DNA of 64,000 nt from JAAYJR01 sp964540755 (GTDB taxonomy: Bacteria; Bacteroidota; Bacteroidia; Bacteroidales; Prolixibacteraceae), in the NCBI GenBank assembly GCA_964540755.1, contig CAZIOB010000167.1, positions 1-64,000 on the forward strand, read 5' to 3'. Made by a program: the position numbers and the translations under genes. Positions 9,247 through 17,493 of the stretch are shown here, in pieces (position 1 is the stretch's first letter; each line of letters opens with the position of its first letter). Under the pieces are notes generated by a model. It saw nothing but the letters and a program-made list of their open reading frames with translations, made no database searches and was not told the DNA's origin.

Positions 9247-10551
9247 TCAGAATGACTTGTTCAGCGCCTGATCAAAATCTGCTATGATATCGTCGATGTG
9301 TTCTAATCCTACACTTACCCTCAGCTGAGAGGGATAAACCCCAGCGGCTATCTGTGCTTCGGGCGACAATTGCTGGTGGGTGGTAGATGCAGGGTGGATG
9401 ATGAGTGTCTTTGCATCACCGATATTAGCAAGGTGACTGACCAGCTTAAGATGACTGACAACCTTGTTAGCTGTCTCCCTGTCGCCTTTTACTGTAAATG
9501 ACAACACACCGCCGGCACCCTTGGGCAGATATTTTTTTGCATTCTCATACGACTCACTACTTTGCAGTCCGGGATAATTCACACTCTCTACTTTCGGATG
9601 ATTCTCAAGCCACCCGGCCAGCGCTAAAGTGTTTTCCACATGACGGTCCATTCTCAGTGAAAGGGTTTCAATGCCCTGCAAAAGCAGGAATGAATTAAAG
9701 GGACTGACAGACGGGCCAAAATCACGAAGTCCTTCAACCCGCGCTTTGATTATAAAAGCTATATTACCAAAGGGACTGTCAAAATTAAAAGCATCCCAGA
9801 ACCTGAATCCGTGATAACCGGGAGAGGGATCGGTAACGGCAGGGAACTTTCCATTGCCCCAGTTAAAGTTCCCGGCATCAACAATGACCCCTCCCATGCA
9901 GGTTCCGTGTCCCCCGATCCACTTAGTGGCTGATTCCACAACAATATTTGCTCCGTAATCCACCGGCCGGAAAAGGTATCCACACCCCCCAAATGTGTTG
10001 TCAACTATAAAAGGAATATCGTATTTCCTTGCCATATCTGCAAATTTTTCAAAATCGGGAATTACAAATCCCGGATTTCCGATAGTTTCCAGATATATCG
10101 CTTTCGTCCTTTCATCTATTTTCTTCTCAAATTCTTCAACAGTCAGATTTTTGGCAAAACGGACTTCAAATCCGAGTTTTCTGAAAGATACATTAAACTG
10201 GTTGTAGCTTCCTCCATAAAGATATGGTGAGGATACAAAATTATCGCCTCCCTGTAAAATAGTATTAAAGGTAATGAACTGGGAAGCGTGGCCAGATGCC
10301 ACAGCCAAAGCTCCGGTACCTCCTTCCAGGACTGCAACCCGCTTCTCAAATACGTCGGAAGTGGGATTCATGATCCGGGAATAGATATTCCCGAATTTTT
10401 TAAGTGTAAACAGATCGGCTGCATGCTCTGCATCCCTGAAAAGATATGAAGTAGTCTGGTAAATAGGAACTGCCCTTGAAAGAGTTGTTTCATCGGGCTG
10501 ATGGCCTGCATGGAGCTGCAGGGTTTCAAATTTATAATTCTTTTCCTTCAT
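9247..10551 (-). CDS. metY: O-acetylhomoserine sulfhydrylase
   Basis: A 434-residue PLP enzyme of the Cys/Met metabolism family that joins O-acetylhomoserine with sulfide to give homocysteine. The PLP lysine lies in ESATKWIGGHGT (about residues 204-215). Other family blocks are YSRIMNPTSDVFEKR, ASGHASQF, DNTFGGCG and HPASTTHQQLS. Length and the 50-residue insertion (PSPGYHGFRFWDAF) separate it from cystathionine gamma-synthase (about 380 residues). It is the first gene of a metY-metA unit with a roughly 320-base leader, suggesting control in the leader. Sulfide would come from the sulfate route begun by cysDN elsewhere in the window. Confidence 0.94.
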   Translation of the reverse strand: MKEKNYKFETLQLHAGHQPDETTLSRAVPIYQTTSYLFRDAEHAADLFTLKKFGNIYSRIMNPTSDVFEKRVAVLEGGTGALAVASGHASQFITFNTILQGGDNFVSSPYLYGGSYNQFNVSFRKLGFEVRFAKNLTVEEFEKKIDERTKAIYLETIGNPGFVIPDFEKFADMARKYDIPFIVDNTFGGCGYLFRPVDYGANIVVESATKWIGGHGTCMGGVIVDAGNFNWGNGKFPAVTDPSPGYHGFRFWDAFNFDSPFGNIAFIIKARVEGLRDFGPSVSPFNSFLLLQGIETLSLRMDRHVENTLALAGWLENHPKVESVNYPGLQSSESYENAKKYLPKGAGGVLSFTVKGDRETANKVVSHLKLVSHLANIGDAKTLIIHPASTTHQQLSPEAQIAAGVYPSQLRVSVGLEHIDDIIADFDQALNKSF

Positions 10552-10875
10552 AATTAATATTTTTTAGTTTACACCTGTTTTTGTTAGTTTTAAGGTTATC
10601 TCTGCACACGTTCCCGGTTTCAATTCTACTCCGGGATTCACATGCAATATGGAAATATCATCTGATAAGATTTGTACGTAAAGATAAAAAAAACAGATTT
10701 GCCGGTCTCTGGATATTACCTGCCTCCAGCCGGTATTCAATCATCGACTGAAGGCTATCGCATACCCATAGAAGAAAATGACAAAATGAATAATTTGAAT
10801 ATGACTTTGATGGCCAATTCATTCTTTGAGATAATATGAACAGATAAATTCATTTCTGTCAGTTTCATTATAATA
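10552..10875 (-). promoter_or_regulatory. Long structured 5' leader of metY-metA
   Basis: Between a clear promoter near 10880-10910 and metY lie about 320 bases without a gene. On the minus strand two structures stand out. One is CCGG-CTGGA paired with TCCAG-AGA-CCGG (about 10698-10733), followed eight bases later by eight T, which resembles an attenuator. The other is a two-part hairpin, GCATGTG/CGTGTGC enclosing TCCCGG/CCGGGA (about 10605-10644). I could not match the leader to the SAM-I consensus, and only a CC(A/G)TATTGCA fragment recalls SAM-II. Regulation by S-adenosylmethionine or sulfur state is inference from the genes it precedes. Confidence 0.45.
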
Positions 10876-10879
10876 AAAA

Positions 10880-10910
10880 CAAATATATGCACATTTTCCC
10901 TAACACCAAA
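10880..10910 (-). promoter_or_regulatory. Promoter for metY-metA
   Basis: On the minus strand TTTG (10910-10907), 19 bases, then TATATTTG (10887-10880). This is a full match to the Bacteroidota consensus TTTG-N19-21-TAnnTTTG. Transcription would begin near 10873. Confidence 0.7.
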
Positions 10911-10982
10911 TTATTCGGAATGCTTGCATATAAAACTTAATAAAATTAATAAAATTAAATTAATTTTGATCTCTGGTAAAAG

Positions 10983-11075
10983 GAGCATGAAAATAAAATC
11001 ACCCAGGAGTATGATTAAAACTCATGCGAGTTTCATATGATACCTTTGAAAATAATTAATTTTAATCATATGAAT
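10983..11075 (+). repeat. Interspersed palindromic repeat, type A copy 1
   Basis: 93 bases, 89 identical to 12108..12200, in the same orientation; the two copies bracket the PIG-L deacetylase gene. It contains the perfect 10-base inverted pair ATGATTAAAA (11011-11020) and TTTTAATCAT (11060-11069), and between them a TACCTTTG octamer that fits the -7 promoter consensus. It shares GAGCATG and ATGATTAAAA with the type B copies. Confidence 0.8.
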
Positions 11076-11181
11076 ATAAGAGATGAATTTGCTTATGCAA
11101 ATAAAAATTAAAAGGTTATGGTTTCAGAAGTTCTCAAATTTTCAACTAATTCTTTTATGTATAATTAAAATTTTTAAACCT

Positions 11182-12051
11182 ATGCAAAGATTACTGTTCA
11201 TCATTTTTCAACTATTATTTACTGCTTATATTGCGTCTTCACAAGAACCTGTCAACGTTGTTGTAATCGGTGCTCACCCGGATGATTGTGATGTAGATGC
11301 CGGAGGAACAGCTGTTTTATTTGCCCGGGCAGGACATAATGTAGTTTTTATCTCCCTTACCAACGGGGATGCGGGTCATTTTAATACCGGCGGAGGAGCA
11401 TTGGCAAAGATCAGGCGTGCTGAAGCAAAAGAGGCAGGTAAGAGACTGGGAGTAAAGTATATTGTTTTGGACAACCATGACGGAGAATTGATGCCCACAC
11501 TGGAAAACAGGCTCGAAGTGATACGCTTAATAAGAGAATACAGGGCAGATATTGTGATTGGGCCACGCCCGAATGATTACCATCCCGACCACCGCAATAC
11601 ATCAATATTGCTGCAGGATGCCGCATTTATGGTCACTGTTCCCAATGTGGCCTCAGATGTACCTGCACTGAAAAAAAATCCTGTTTTTCTTTACGCGCAG
11701 GATCATTTTACAAAACCTTATCCTTTCGAACCTGACATAGCTGTTGATATTACCGATGTATATGATCAGAAGATTTACGGCGTCGCAGCACATAAATCAC
11801 AATTTTTTGAATGGCTTCCGTGGCTTGGGGGCCGCCTGGATGAAGTACCTGAGACAGAAGAAGGCCGTCTGAAGTACCTCGCATCAATTAGGAAACCAAC
11901 TATTACAGATGATGTAAGGGAATCGCTCATTAAATGGTACGGACAGGAAAAGGGTAAAGCGGCAGGAATTGCCGAAGCCTTTGAAATATGTGAATACGGA
12001 AGAATTCCGTCTGAAGCTGAAATAAAAAAATTATTTCCAATGCTCCGTTAA
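11182..12051 (+). CDS. PIG-L/LmbE family deacetylase, exported
   Basis: A 289-residue protein with a signal peptide (MQRLLFIIFQLLFTAYIASSQ). I chose the ATG at 11182; the in-frame ATG at 11083 would put 33 unlikely residues before the signal. The zinc site is VIGAHPDDCDVDAGG (about residues 29-43), with a second histidine pair in NDYHPDHRNT (about 132-141). Family members are zinc N-deacetylases acting on GlcNAc-containing glycans or lipids. Export suggests a periplasmic or surface glycan substrate, which is not known. It lies between two copies of a repeat, a layout that could reflect past movement or duplication. Confidence 0.85.
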   Translation: MQRLLFIIFQLLFTAYIASSQEPVNVVVIGAHPDDCDVDAGGTAVLFARAGHNVVFISLTNGDAGHFNTGGGALAKIRRAEAKEAGKRLGVKYIVLDNHDGELMPTLENRLEVIRLIREYRADIVIGPRPNDYHPDHRNTSILLQDAAFMVTVPNVASDVPALKKNPVFLYAQDHFTKPYPFEPDIAVDITDVYDQKIYGVAAHKSQFFEWLPWLGGRLDEVPETEEGRLKYLASIRKPTITDDVRESLIKWYGQEKGKAAGIAEAFEICEYGRIPSEAEIKKLFPMLR

Positions 12052-12100
12052 AATTTGCAGGTTTCATTGACTTCTGTAATAAATTTCAGTAACTTTATAT

Positions 12101-12200
12101 ATGAAACGAGCATGATTGTAAAATCACCCGGGAGTATGATTAAAACTCATGCGAGTTTCATATGATACCTTTGAAAATAATTAATTTTAATCATATGAAT
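12101..12200 (+). repeat. Interspersed palindromic repeat, type A copy 2 (most complete)
   Basis: This copy has two overlapping inverted pairs. ATGAAACGAGCATG (12101-12114) pairs with CATGCGAGTTTCAT (12148-12161) at 12 of 14 bases. ATGATTAAAA (12136-12145) pairs with TTTTAATCAT (12185-12194) perfectly. The arms interleave, so an RNA could form only one hairpin at a time or a pseudoknot. A TACCTTTG -7-like box lies at 12166-12173. It ends 54 bases before the next gene start. Confidence 0.8.
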
Positions 12201-12254
12201 GCACGGTAAAGTTGTGTAAGGATGTATATTTTTTAATTACTAAAATTTATTACG

Positions 12255-13025
12255 ATGTTAAAAAAATATTACTACCTGGTTTTTACCCCCGAGTCGCTGA
12301 TTGCATCCCATCTGCCAGCTCATGAGTTCGGAAATTATCTGTCTGTCGGCACAAAAAAACGAATACGCGGACAAAATATATATTTTGAGGTGGATCCCTC
12401 CAAAATAAAAGAACTCCCCGATGATTATATAAATAAAAAACTAAAGCCTCATTCGGGTAACGAGCCAAAAAATTCAGTATTTTTTGGTATTTACAGGGTT
12501 CTTGAAAAAACTCCCCTGGAGTCGCTGAAAAATCTTTATCTTGCTACTGATGACGGCAAAGTTTTGGAACTTTCACCATCCGAATATAAGCCGGAAAGAG
12601 ATGATAAGATTCATCTTTATCAGCAGTTCAACCCAATAACTACCCGTGTGGCAAGCACGCTTACACCTCAGGAATTCATTAAATTCCTGACAGAACCGGG
12701 GAAACCGGTATCTGCTCCTAAAATATTTTTTGTAGAACTAATGCTCAATGAGTTGGCCACCAATCCGACTGCTCCGTTACATAACCTTCCCTACCCTAAT
12801 CCGGATCATCTTAGGGACTGCCTGATTAAGCTAAAAGAGACAAAGGGAAAACAGACAAAGACTGTTCTGAGATTCATGCGGGGCGATATTTCATACCGGA
12901 CTATCAAAACCGGGTTCTTTATTGGTGAAAATGATAATTCATTATATTATCCCTTCCCGACGATAGAAGAACTGGAATCAAAATATTTCAGCTGGTGGCG
13001 GTCTGCGCTGGTTCAACATTTATAA
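12255..13025 (+). CDS. Conserved-looking hypothetical protein, 256 residues
   Basis: I do not recognise the family. The protein is soluble and lacks a signal peptide or membrane segment. It opens MLKKYYYLVFTPESLIASHL and has mixed charged and aromatic composition with a C-terminal YFSWWRSALVQHL. Codon use resembles that of neighbouring genes, and the frame is open for 771 bases, so it is very likely real. A palindromic repeat lies just upstream, and a convergent gene ends 2 bases after its stop. Its role cannot be inferred from context. Confidence 0.75.
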   Translation: MLKKYYYLVFTPESLIASHLPAHEFGNYLSVGTKKRIRGQNIYFEVDPSKIKELPDDYINKKLKPHSGNEPKNSVFFGIYRVLEKTPLESLKNLYLATDDGKVLELSPSEYKPERDDKIHLYQQFNPITTRVASTLTPQEFIKFLTEPGKPVSAPKIFFVELMLNELATNPTAPLHNLPYPNPDHLRDCLIKLKETKGKQTKTVLRFMRGDISYRTIKTGFFIGENDNSLYYPFPTIEELESKYFSWWRSALVQHL

Positions 13026-13027
13026 GT

Positions 13028-13903
13028 TTAATTTTTTGTTTTCCTGATCTCCCGTTTTGTCATTTCTTTAGTCCTTATTTCTTCAGGATGCACTACCTCG
13101 TATATTTTCGAAGGCAATAATACTCCCTGTTCACCCTCTCCCGTCACAAACTGAGGTATAATAAATCTTAATTCTTTGGAGTTCAGGCTGTGTTGAAATA
13201 TCAACAGAATTAATTCTTTGGAGGAACTGCTTACCGAACCTATTTGTTGTCCTGCAAATATCTTTTCTCCGACCTTGATATCTTTATTTCCATCTGCCGT
13301 GATATTACGATAACATATCAATGTGCCATCAGGCTGAAGAATAGTTATGCTGTTATTCCAGGCATGATACCAGTATTGAGGATCATCGGTACGCATTTCT
13401 CCCGCTATTTCTACTATTATGCCATTGCGGGCAGCACATACCGGTTGGCCAGGATTCACATTGAATCCTGTGGCATTCCAGGAATCGGGCTCCCTGCTGC
13501 CCCAAAAGCCTTGAATGCTTTTAACAGTGAAAACAGATATTTTAGTTCCCCGCCTGAAAGGTATGAGATAGGGGAAGTTCAGATCGGCAGGGGACAGAGG
13601 GTCAGACCGGAAATATTTGATCTGGTAGTTAAAACGGGGCACACCCGCATCCAGATCGCGCTGAAGCATAAAAAGAGTGTTAAATCCTGGTTCTAACATT
13701 TTAACATAGGGAAGAGGCTCATTAAAAGATGCATTTTCCAGATCTGCAAAATCTATATTTAAAAACAAAGGAGCAGTGAAATTATTATAAGCTGTGAATT
13801 CTACATCACCCACGCTGTTATAATTGGCCTGGACTTCAACAAGCTGGGCAGACAATGCCGGGCAGATAAAAAATATAAAGATGATATTAAACAACTTATT
13901 CAT
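13028..13903 (-). CDS. Exported protein with a second decayed M23 (LytM-like) domain
   Basis: About 291 residues. I chose the ATG at 13903 because it places MNKLFNIIFIFFICPALSAQ as signal peptide; another ATG lies 18 bases upstream. Residues about 140-240 keep the M23 frame: FNVNPGQPVCAARNGIIVEI, NNSITILQPDGTLICYRNI where active enzymes have TxYAHL, and KVGEKIFAGQQIGSV. The HLHF motif is replaced by LIFQHS, and the HxxxD ligands are gone. It is therefore probably a non-catalytic LytM relative, perhaps a cell-wall binding or activator protein. Whether it works with the similar pseudo-enzyme at 847..2226 is unknown. Confidence 0.65.
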   Translation of the reverse strand: MNKLFNIIFIFFICPALSAQLVEVQANYNSVGDVEFTAYNNFTAPLFLNIDFADLENASFNEPLPYVKMLEPGFNTLFMLQRDLDAGVPRFNYQIKYFRSDPLSPADLNFPYLIPFRRGTKISVFTVKSIQGFWGSREPDSWNATGFNVNPGQPVCAARNGIIVEIAGEMRTDDPQYWYHAWNNSITILQPDGTLICYRNITADGNKDIKVGEKIFAGQQIGSVSSSSKELILLIFQHSLNSKELRFIIPQFVTGEGEQGVLLPSKIYEVVHPEEIRTKEMTKREIRKTKN

Positions 13904-14196
13904 AGTCTGTATAAATTTCATTACGGATTATAGTAAAACTTAAAAATCTAAATATTTTTAGCCGGCAATGTAATTATTAATTTCTTTAAGGCATTTCAAT
14001 CTGATCATATATTTATCAAATTCCTATAACATGTTCATAACGCAACAATTTAATCTGTTTATGAATAGGCCATCATGATTATTATTTATTCCTGTTTAAC
14101 TTTGTGGAGAAGGAGCAACTTTTAATTTTGAAGGCCGGATAATATTTACAGTATTTGATTTAAAGTCCGTATAAAAAGTTGTAAAGTTAAGTAAGG
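13904..14196. other. Divergent intergenic region
   Basis: About 300 bases, A+T-rich, between the decayed M23 gene and the dapB promoter. I see no coding frame. It presumably holds the minus-strand promoter for the exported protein, but no clean consensus was found. Confidence 0.45.
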
Positions 14197-14229
14197 TTTG
14201 AATTTCATTTAAGTAATATTATATCTTTG
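14197..14229 (+). promoter_or_regulatory. Promoter of dapB-lepB-lapA-wbqC
   Basis: TTTG at 14197-14200, 21 bases, TATCTTTG at 14222-14229, a full match to the Bacteroidota vegetative consensus. The dapB ATG lies 23 bases further on. Confidence 0.75.
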
Positions 14230-14252
14230 TAATTCAATATAAATTTGTTATT

Positions 14253-14969
14253 ATGAAGTTAGCACTTATAGGCTATGGCAGAATGGGTAAAGAGATCGAA
14301 AAAATTGCACTTTCCCGTGGACATGAAGTAAAACTTATAATAGACATTAACAACCAGGAGGAAATGACTGATGAAAATCTCTCTGAATGTGACGTTGCAA
14401 TAGAATTTACCATTCCGGAGACGGCTGTAAAAAATTACTATAAATGCTTTGAGGCAGGAATTCCGGTGGTCAGCGGTACAACCGGCTGGCTGTCGCGTAA
14501 AGAGGAGGTTCACAAAAAATGCAGGGAAACAAACGGCACATTTTTTTATGGAAGCAACTTCTCTGTTGGTGTAAATCTGTTTTTCGAACTTAATAAGAAA
14601 CTTGCAGAATTGATGTCTAAACATCCTGAATACAATCCCTCATTAACCGAGGTTCACCATACGCAAAAGCTGGATGCCCCCAGCGGAACAGCTATAAGTC
14701 TGGCAGAGGACATAATTACTGTTTTACCGGACAAGAATAAATGGACGGATAAAGAAGCAGCCGGTGAAAATGAATTGCCTGTAAAGTCAAAAAGAACAGG
14801 CCAGGTGCCGGGCATCCATACTGTGAAATATGACTCGGATGTTGATTATATTGAAATTACCCATAGCGCAAAAAGCCGCAAAGGATTTGCCCTGGGAGCT
14901 GTTTTAGCTGCCGAATATTGCTTAGGAAAAAAAGGCCTACTGAATATGAAGGACATGCTTAAAATTTAA
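14253..14969 (+). CDS. dapB: 4-hydroxy-tetrahydrodipicolinate reductase
   Basis: A 238-residue cytoplasmic enzyme of the lysine/diaminopimelate pathway that reduces hydroxy-tetrahydrodipicolinate with NAD(P)H. The Rossmann motif is IGYGRMGKEI (residues 6-15). VSGTTGW and the active-site block EVHHTQKLDAPSGTA (about 130-144) are all intact. It is somewhat short (E. coli 273), as is usual in Bacteroidota. It heads a run of four close plus-strand genes; lepB begins 11 bases after its stop. Confidence 0.95.
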   Translation: MKLALIGYGRMGKEIEKIALSRGHEVKLIIDINNQEEMTDENLSECDVAIEFTIPETAVKNYYKCFEAGIPVVSGTTGWLSRKEEVHKKCRETNGTFFYGSNFSVGVNLFFELNKKLAELMSKHPEYNPSLTEVHHTQKLDAPSGTAISLAEDIITVLPDKNKWTDKEAAGENELPVKSKRTGQVPGIHTVKYDSDVDYIEITHSAKSRKGFALGAVLAAEYCLGKKGLLNMKDMLKI

Positions 14970-14980
14970 AATTATTAATA

Positions 14981-16324
14981 ATGATAAAGGAAATATTAAC
15001 CAATAAGTGGTTCAAATTTATCACGGTTGGCGCCCTCTATACTTTATGGGTTATATGGCTTGGCAACTTCTGGTGGATTATCGGACTGGCTGTGATCTTC
15101 GATATTTATATTACTCAAAAAGTCCATTGGGCATTCTGGAAGAAAAAAAATCCACCGGGAGGGAAACAGACCAAACTGGTAGAATGGATAGATGCAATAA
15201 TTTTTGCCGTCATAGCTGCCACTTTTATCCGGATGTTCTTCATTGAAGCCTATACAATACCAACATCTTCCATGGAAAAATCACTACTTGTCGGTGATTA
15301 CCTTTTTGTCAGTAAGGTTGCTTACGGACCTAAAACGCCCAACACACCTATCTCATTCCCCTTCGTTCATAATACTTTACCTCTTTCTCGAACCAGGAAA
15401 TCTTATGTGGAATGGATAAAAAAACCTTACAAAAGACTTAAAGGATTTGGAAAGGTCAAAAATAACGACGTAGTAGTCTTTCATTTTCCGGAAGGTGATA
15501 CAATAGCTCTTAATCTGCAAAATCAAAGTTATTATCAACTGGTAAGGAATTATGGGAGAGAGCGGATATGGAACGATGTCAGAAACTTTGGAGAGGTTAT
15601 TGCCAGGCCTGTGGATAAACGGGAAAATTATATAAAAAGGTGTATAGGCACCCCGGGAGATGAAATATTAATGACGCAGGGAAAAGTTTATGTTAACGGG
15701 GAGCCAATGAAAAATTTTAAGGGCATTCAGCATAATTACGTTGTAAAAACAAATGGGACTCCTATCAATCCCAAGGCTCTGGTCCGCCTGCATATTGCTA
15801 AAAGCGACCGGACAGTATTCTCCAGTGAGCGGTATATTTTCCCTCTTACCGAAAAAAATTCTGAAAAAATAAAATCATTTACCAATGTTGTATCCGTTGA
15901 AAGCACTATCAGAGAAGCAGGGGACCGTGATCCTAATGTTTTTCCTCACGATGATGGCTTTCAATGGAATGTTGACAACTTTGGCCCGCTGAAAATACCT
16001 GAAAAAGGGGAAACAATTAAATTGACACCTGAAAATCTTCCTCTCTACAGAAGGATAATAAGTGTTTATGAAAATAATTCACTGGATACGGATGGCAAAA
16101 CAATTTACATCAACAGTAAACCGGCTGATAGTTATACGTTTAAAATGGATTATTACTGGATGATGGGGGATAACAGGCATAACTCGGCAGACTCGCGCTT
16201 CTGGGGATTTGTACCGGAGGACCATGTGGTTGGGAAGGCCAGCTTTATCTGGCTGTCACTTGATAAGGATGAATCATTTATTAAGAAAATAAGGTTAAGA
16301 AGAATGTTTCGGTCGATACACTGA
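14981..16324 (+). CDS. lepB: Signal peptidase I
   Basis: A 447-residue S26 peptidase that cleaves signal peptides at the outer face of the inner membrane. Two hydrophobic segments lie at about 12-45 and 70-90. The nucleophile is Ser97 in IPTSSMEKSLL and the general base Lys219 in NYIKRCIGTPGDE. The late box MMGDNRHNSADSRFWGFVP is near the C-terminus. The enzyme is longer than E. coli LepB (324) because of an insertion of roughly 80 residues between the Ser and Lys boxes and another of roughly 150 between the Lys box and the MGDN box. Such long forms occur in Bacteroidota. Confidence 0.93.
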   Translation: MIKEILTNKWFKFITVGALYTLWVIWLGNFWWIIGLAVIFDIYITQKVHWAFWKKKNPPGGKQTKLVEWIDAIIFAVIAATFIRMFFIEAYTIPTSSMEKSLLVGDYLFVSKVAYGPKTPNTPISFPFVHNTLPLSRTRKSYVEWIKKPYKRLKGFGKVKNNDVVVFHFPEGDTIALNLQNQSYYQLVRNYGRERIWNDVRNFGEVIARPVDKRENYIKRCIGTPGDEILMTQGKVYVNGEPMKNFKGIQHNYVVKTNGTPINPKALVRLHIAKSDRTVFSSERYIFPLTEKNSEKIKSFTNVVSVESTIREAGDRDPNVFPHDDGFQWNVDNFGPLKIPEKGETIKLTPENLPLYRRIISVYENNSLDTDGKTIYINSKPADSYTFKMDYYWMMGDNRHNSADSRFWGFVPEDHVVGKASFIWLSLDKDESFIKKIRLRRMFRSIH

Positions 16325-16388
16325 GACAAATGCCGGGTTTTTCGTTAATCAATAGCTATAATTTAATTATTAATATAAACTATATGAT

Positions 16389-16742
16389 ATGCATGCGATA
16401 ATAATAGTTGTTCTTATCCTGGCCATTTTGCTGGTGATATTTACATTGCAAAATTCTTTCGAGGTTTCCATTAATGTATTTTTCTGGGAAATCAATAATG
16501 CTCCACTGGTATTAGTGCTTCTGTGTTGTATATTACTGGGTTATCTTATTGCAGCAATCTATTTTTATCCTAATAACTGGAAATTGAAAAGGGATTATAA
16601 AAAGGCTGTAAAAACAATCCTCAGACTGGAAAAAAGAACTGATTCCTCTGAACAAACGGAAAAACCGGAAAAAACCGGTCCCGAAGGAATTGAAATGGAT
16701 AAAGAAGATGAAGACGGGGACAAATCCTTTTTCAGGGAATAA
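16389..16742 (+). CDS. LapA-domain (DUF1049) small membrane protein
   Basis: A 117-residue protein with two transmembrane helices (about residues 3-22 and 38-60) joined by a short hydrophilic turn QNSFEVSINVFFWEI. This is the hallmark of the LapA/DUF1049 family, which in E. coli works with LapB in controlling lipopolysaccharide assembly. A charged cytoplasmic tail rich in Glu and Lys follows. It lies 2 bases before the next gene. Function here is inferred only from the family. Confidence 0.75.
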   Translation: MHAIIIVVLILAILLVIFTLQNSFEVSINVFFWEINNAPLVLVLLCCILLGYLIAAIYFYPNNWKLKRDYKKAVKTILRLEKRTDSSEQTEKPEKTGPEGIEMDKEDEDGDKSFFRE

Positions 16743-16744
16743 TT

Positions 16745-17389
16745 ATGCCTTTTAACCGTCCTGTATTACTTAGCACAGCATATTTTGCCCCGGTTCAGTT
16801 TTATACCAAAATAATACTGTTTGAAAAAATATATATTGAAAAATTTGAAAAATATTCAAAACAAACCTATCGTAACCGCTGTGAGATTCTTGGAGCAAAC
16901 GGACCGGTTACATTGGTAGTCCCTGTTGTCAAAGGAAGAAGCCGCAAAAAAATGATCAAAGATATCAGGATCTCTTATGACACTGACTGGCAGCGCATTC
17001 ACTGGAGAACTATCTTTTCCGCCTACAACTCTTCCCCATTCTTTGAATATTATGCAGATGATATAAAACCGTTTTTTTTAAGAAAGAAGGAATACCTCAT
17101 GGAGCTTAATATGTCAATTCATGAAAAGGTGTGTGAACTTTTAGAGATCAACAATAATACTTTCCTGACTGATAACTTTGAAGAAGTACCTGATGATACT
17201 GTAAATTTAAGAGAAGCTATCTCCCCTAAAAAACATAAAGCAAAACACGATTCTTATTTTATACCCAGTGAATATACACAGGTGTTTAGTGAAAAATTTC
17301 CATTCGTGCCTAACCTCAGCATTATGGATCTGCTGTTTAACAAAGGGCCTGACAGCTATCAGATATTAATCTCATCGGCCGGTGAATGA
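16745..17389 (+). CDS. WbqC-family protein
   Basis: 214 residues matching the WbqC family: opening LLSTAYFAPVQFYTKI, RNRCEILGANGPVTLVVPV, the WQRIHWRTIFSAY block (about residues 80-92), and PFFEYYADDIKPFF. The family was named from an O-antigen cluster, but its reaction is not well established. The gene is the last of the dapB-lepB-lapA-wbqC run, an order I know from other Bacteroidota. No distinct terminator was seen after it; the next gene converges from the right. Confidence 0.85.
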   Translation: MPFNRPVLLSTAYFAPVQFYTKIILFEKIYIEKFEKYSKQTYRNRCEILGANGPVTLVVPVVKGRSRKKMIKDIRISYDTDWQRIHWRTIFSAYNSSPFFEYYADDIKPFFLRKKEYLMELNMSIHEKVCELLEINNNTFLTDNFEEVPDDTVNLREAISPKKHKAKHDSYFIPSEYTQVFSEKFPFVPNLSIMDLLFNKGPDSYQILISSAGE

Positions 17390-17493
17390 TATTATTTAGT
17401 GAGCGTATATTGTTAATTCATGTTTGGAGTCAAATAGTAATACTTAAAAAATGCTTAAAATAGTTTATCTTTCCCCAGTTAAATAGGAAATCA

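Noticed and set aside
10600..10680. SAM-II riboswitch before metY
   Set aside because: A CCATATTGCA stretch matches part of the SAM-II loop, but the P1 stem does not form around it and the 3' GCTAAAA pairing strand is absent.
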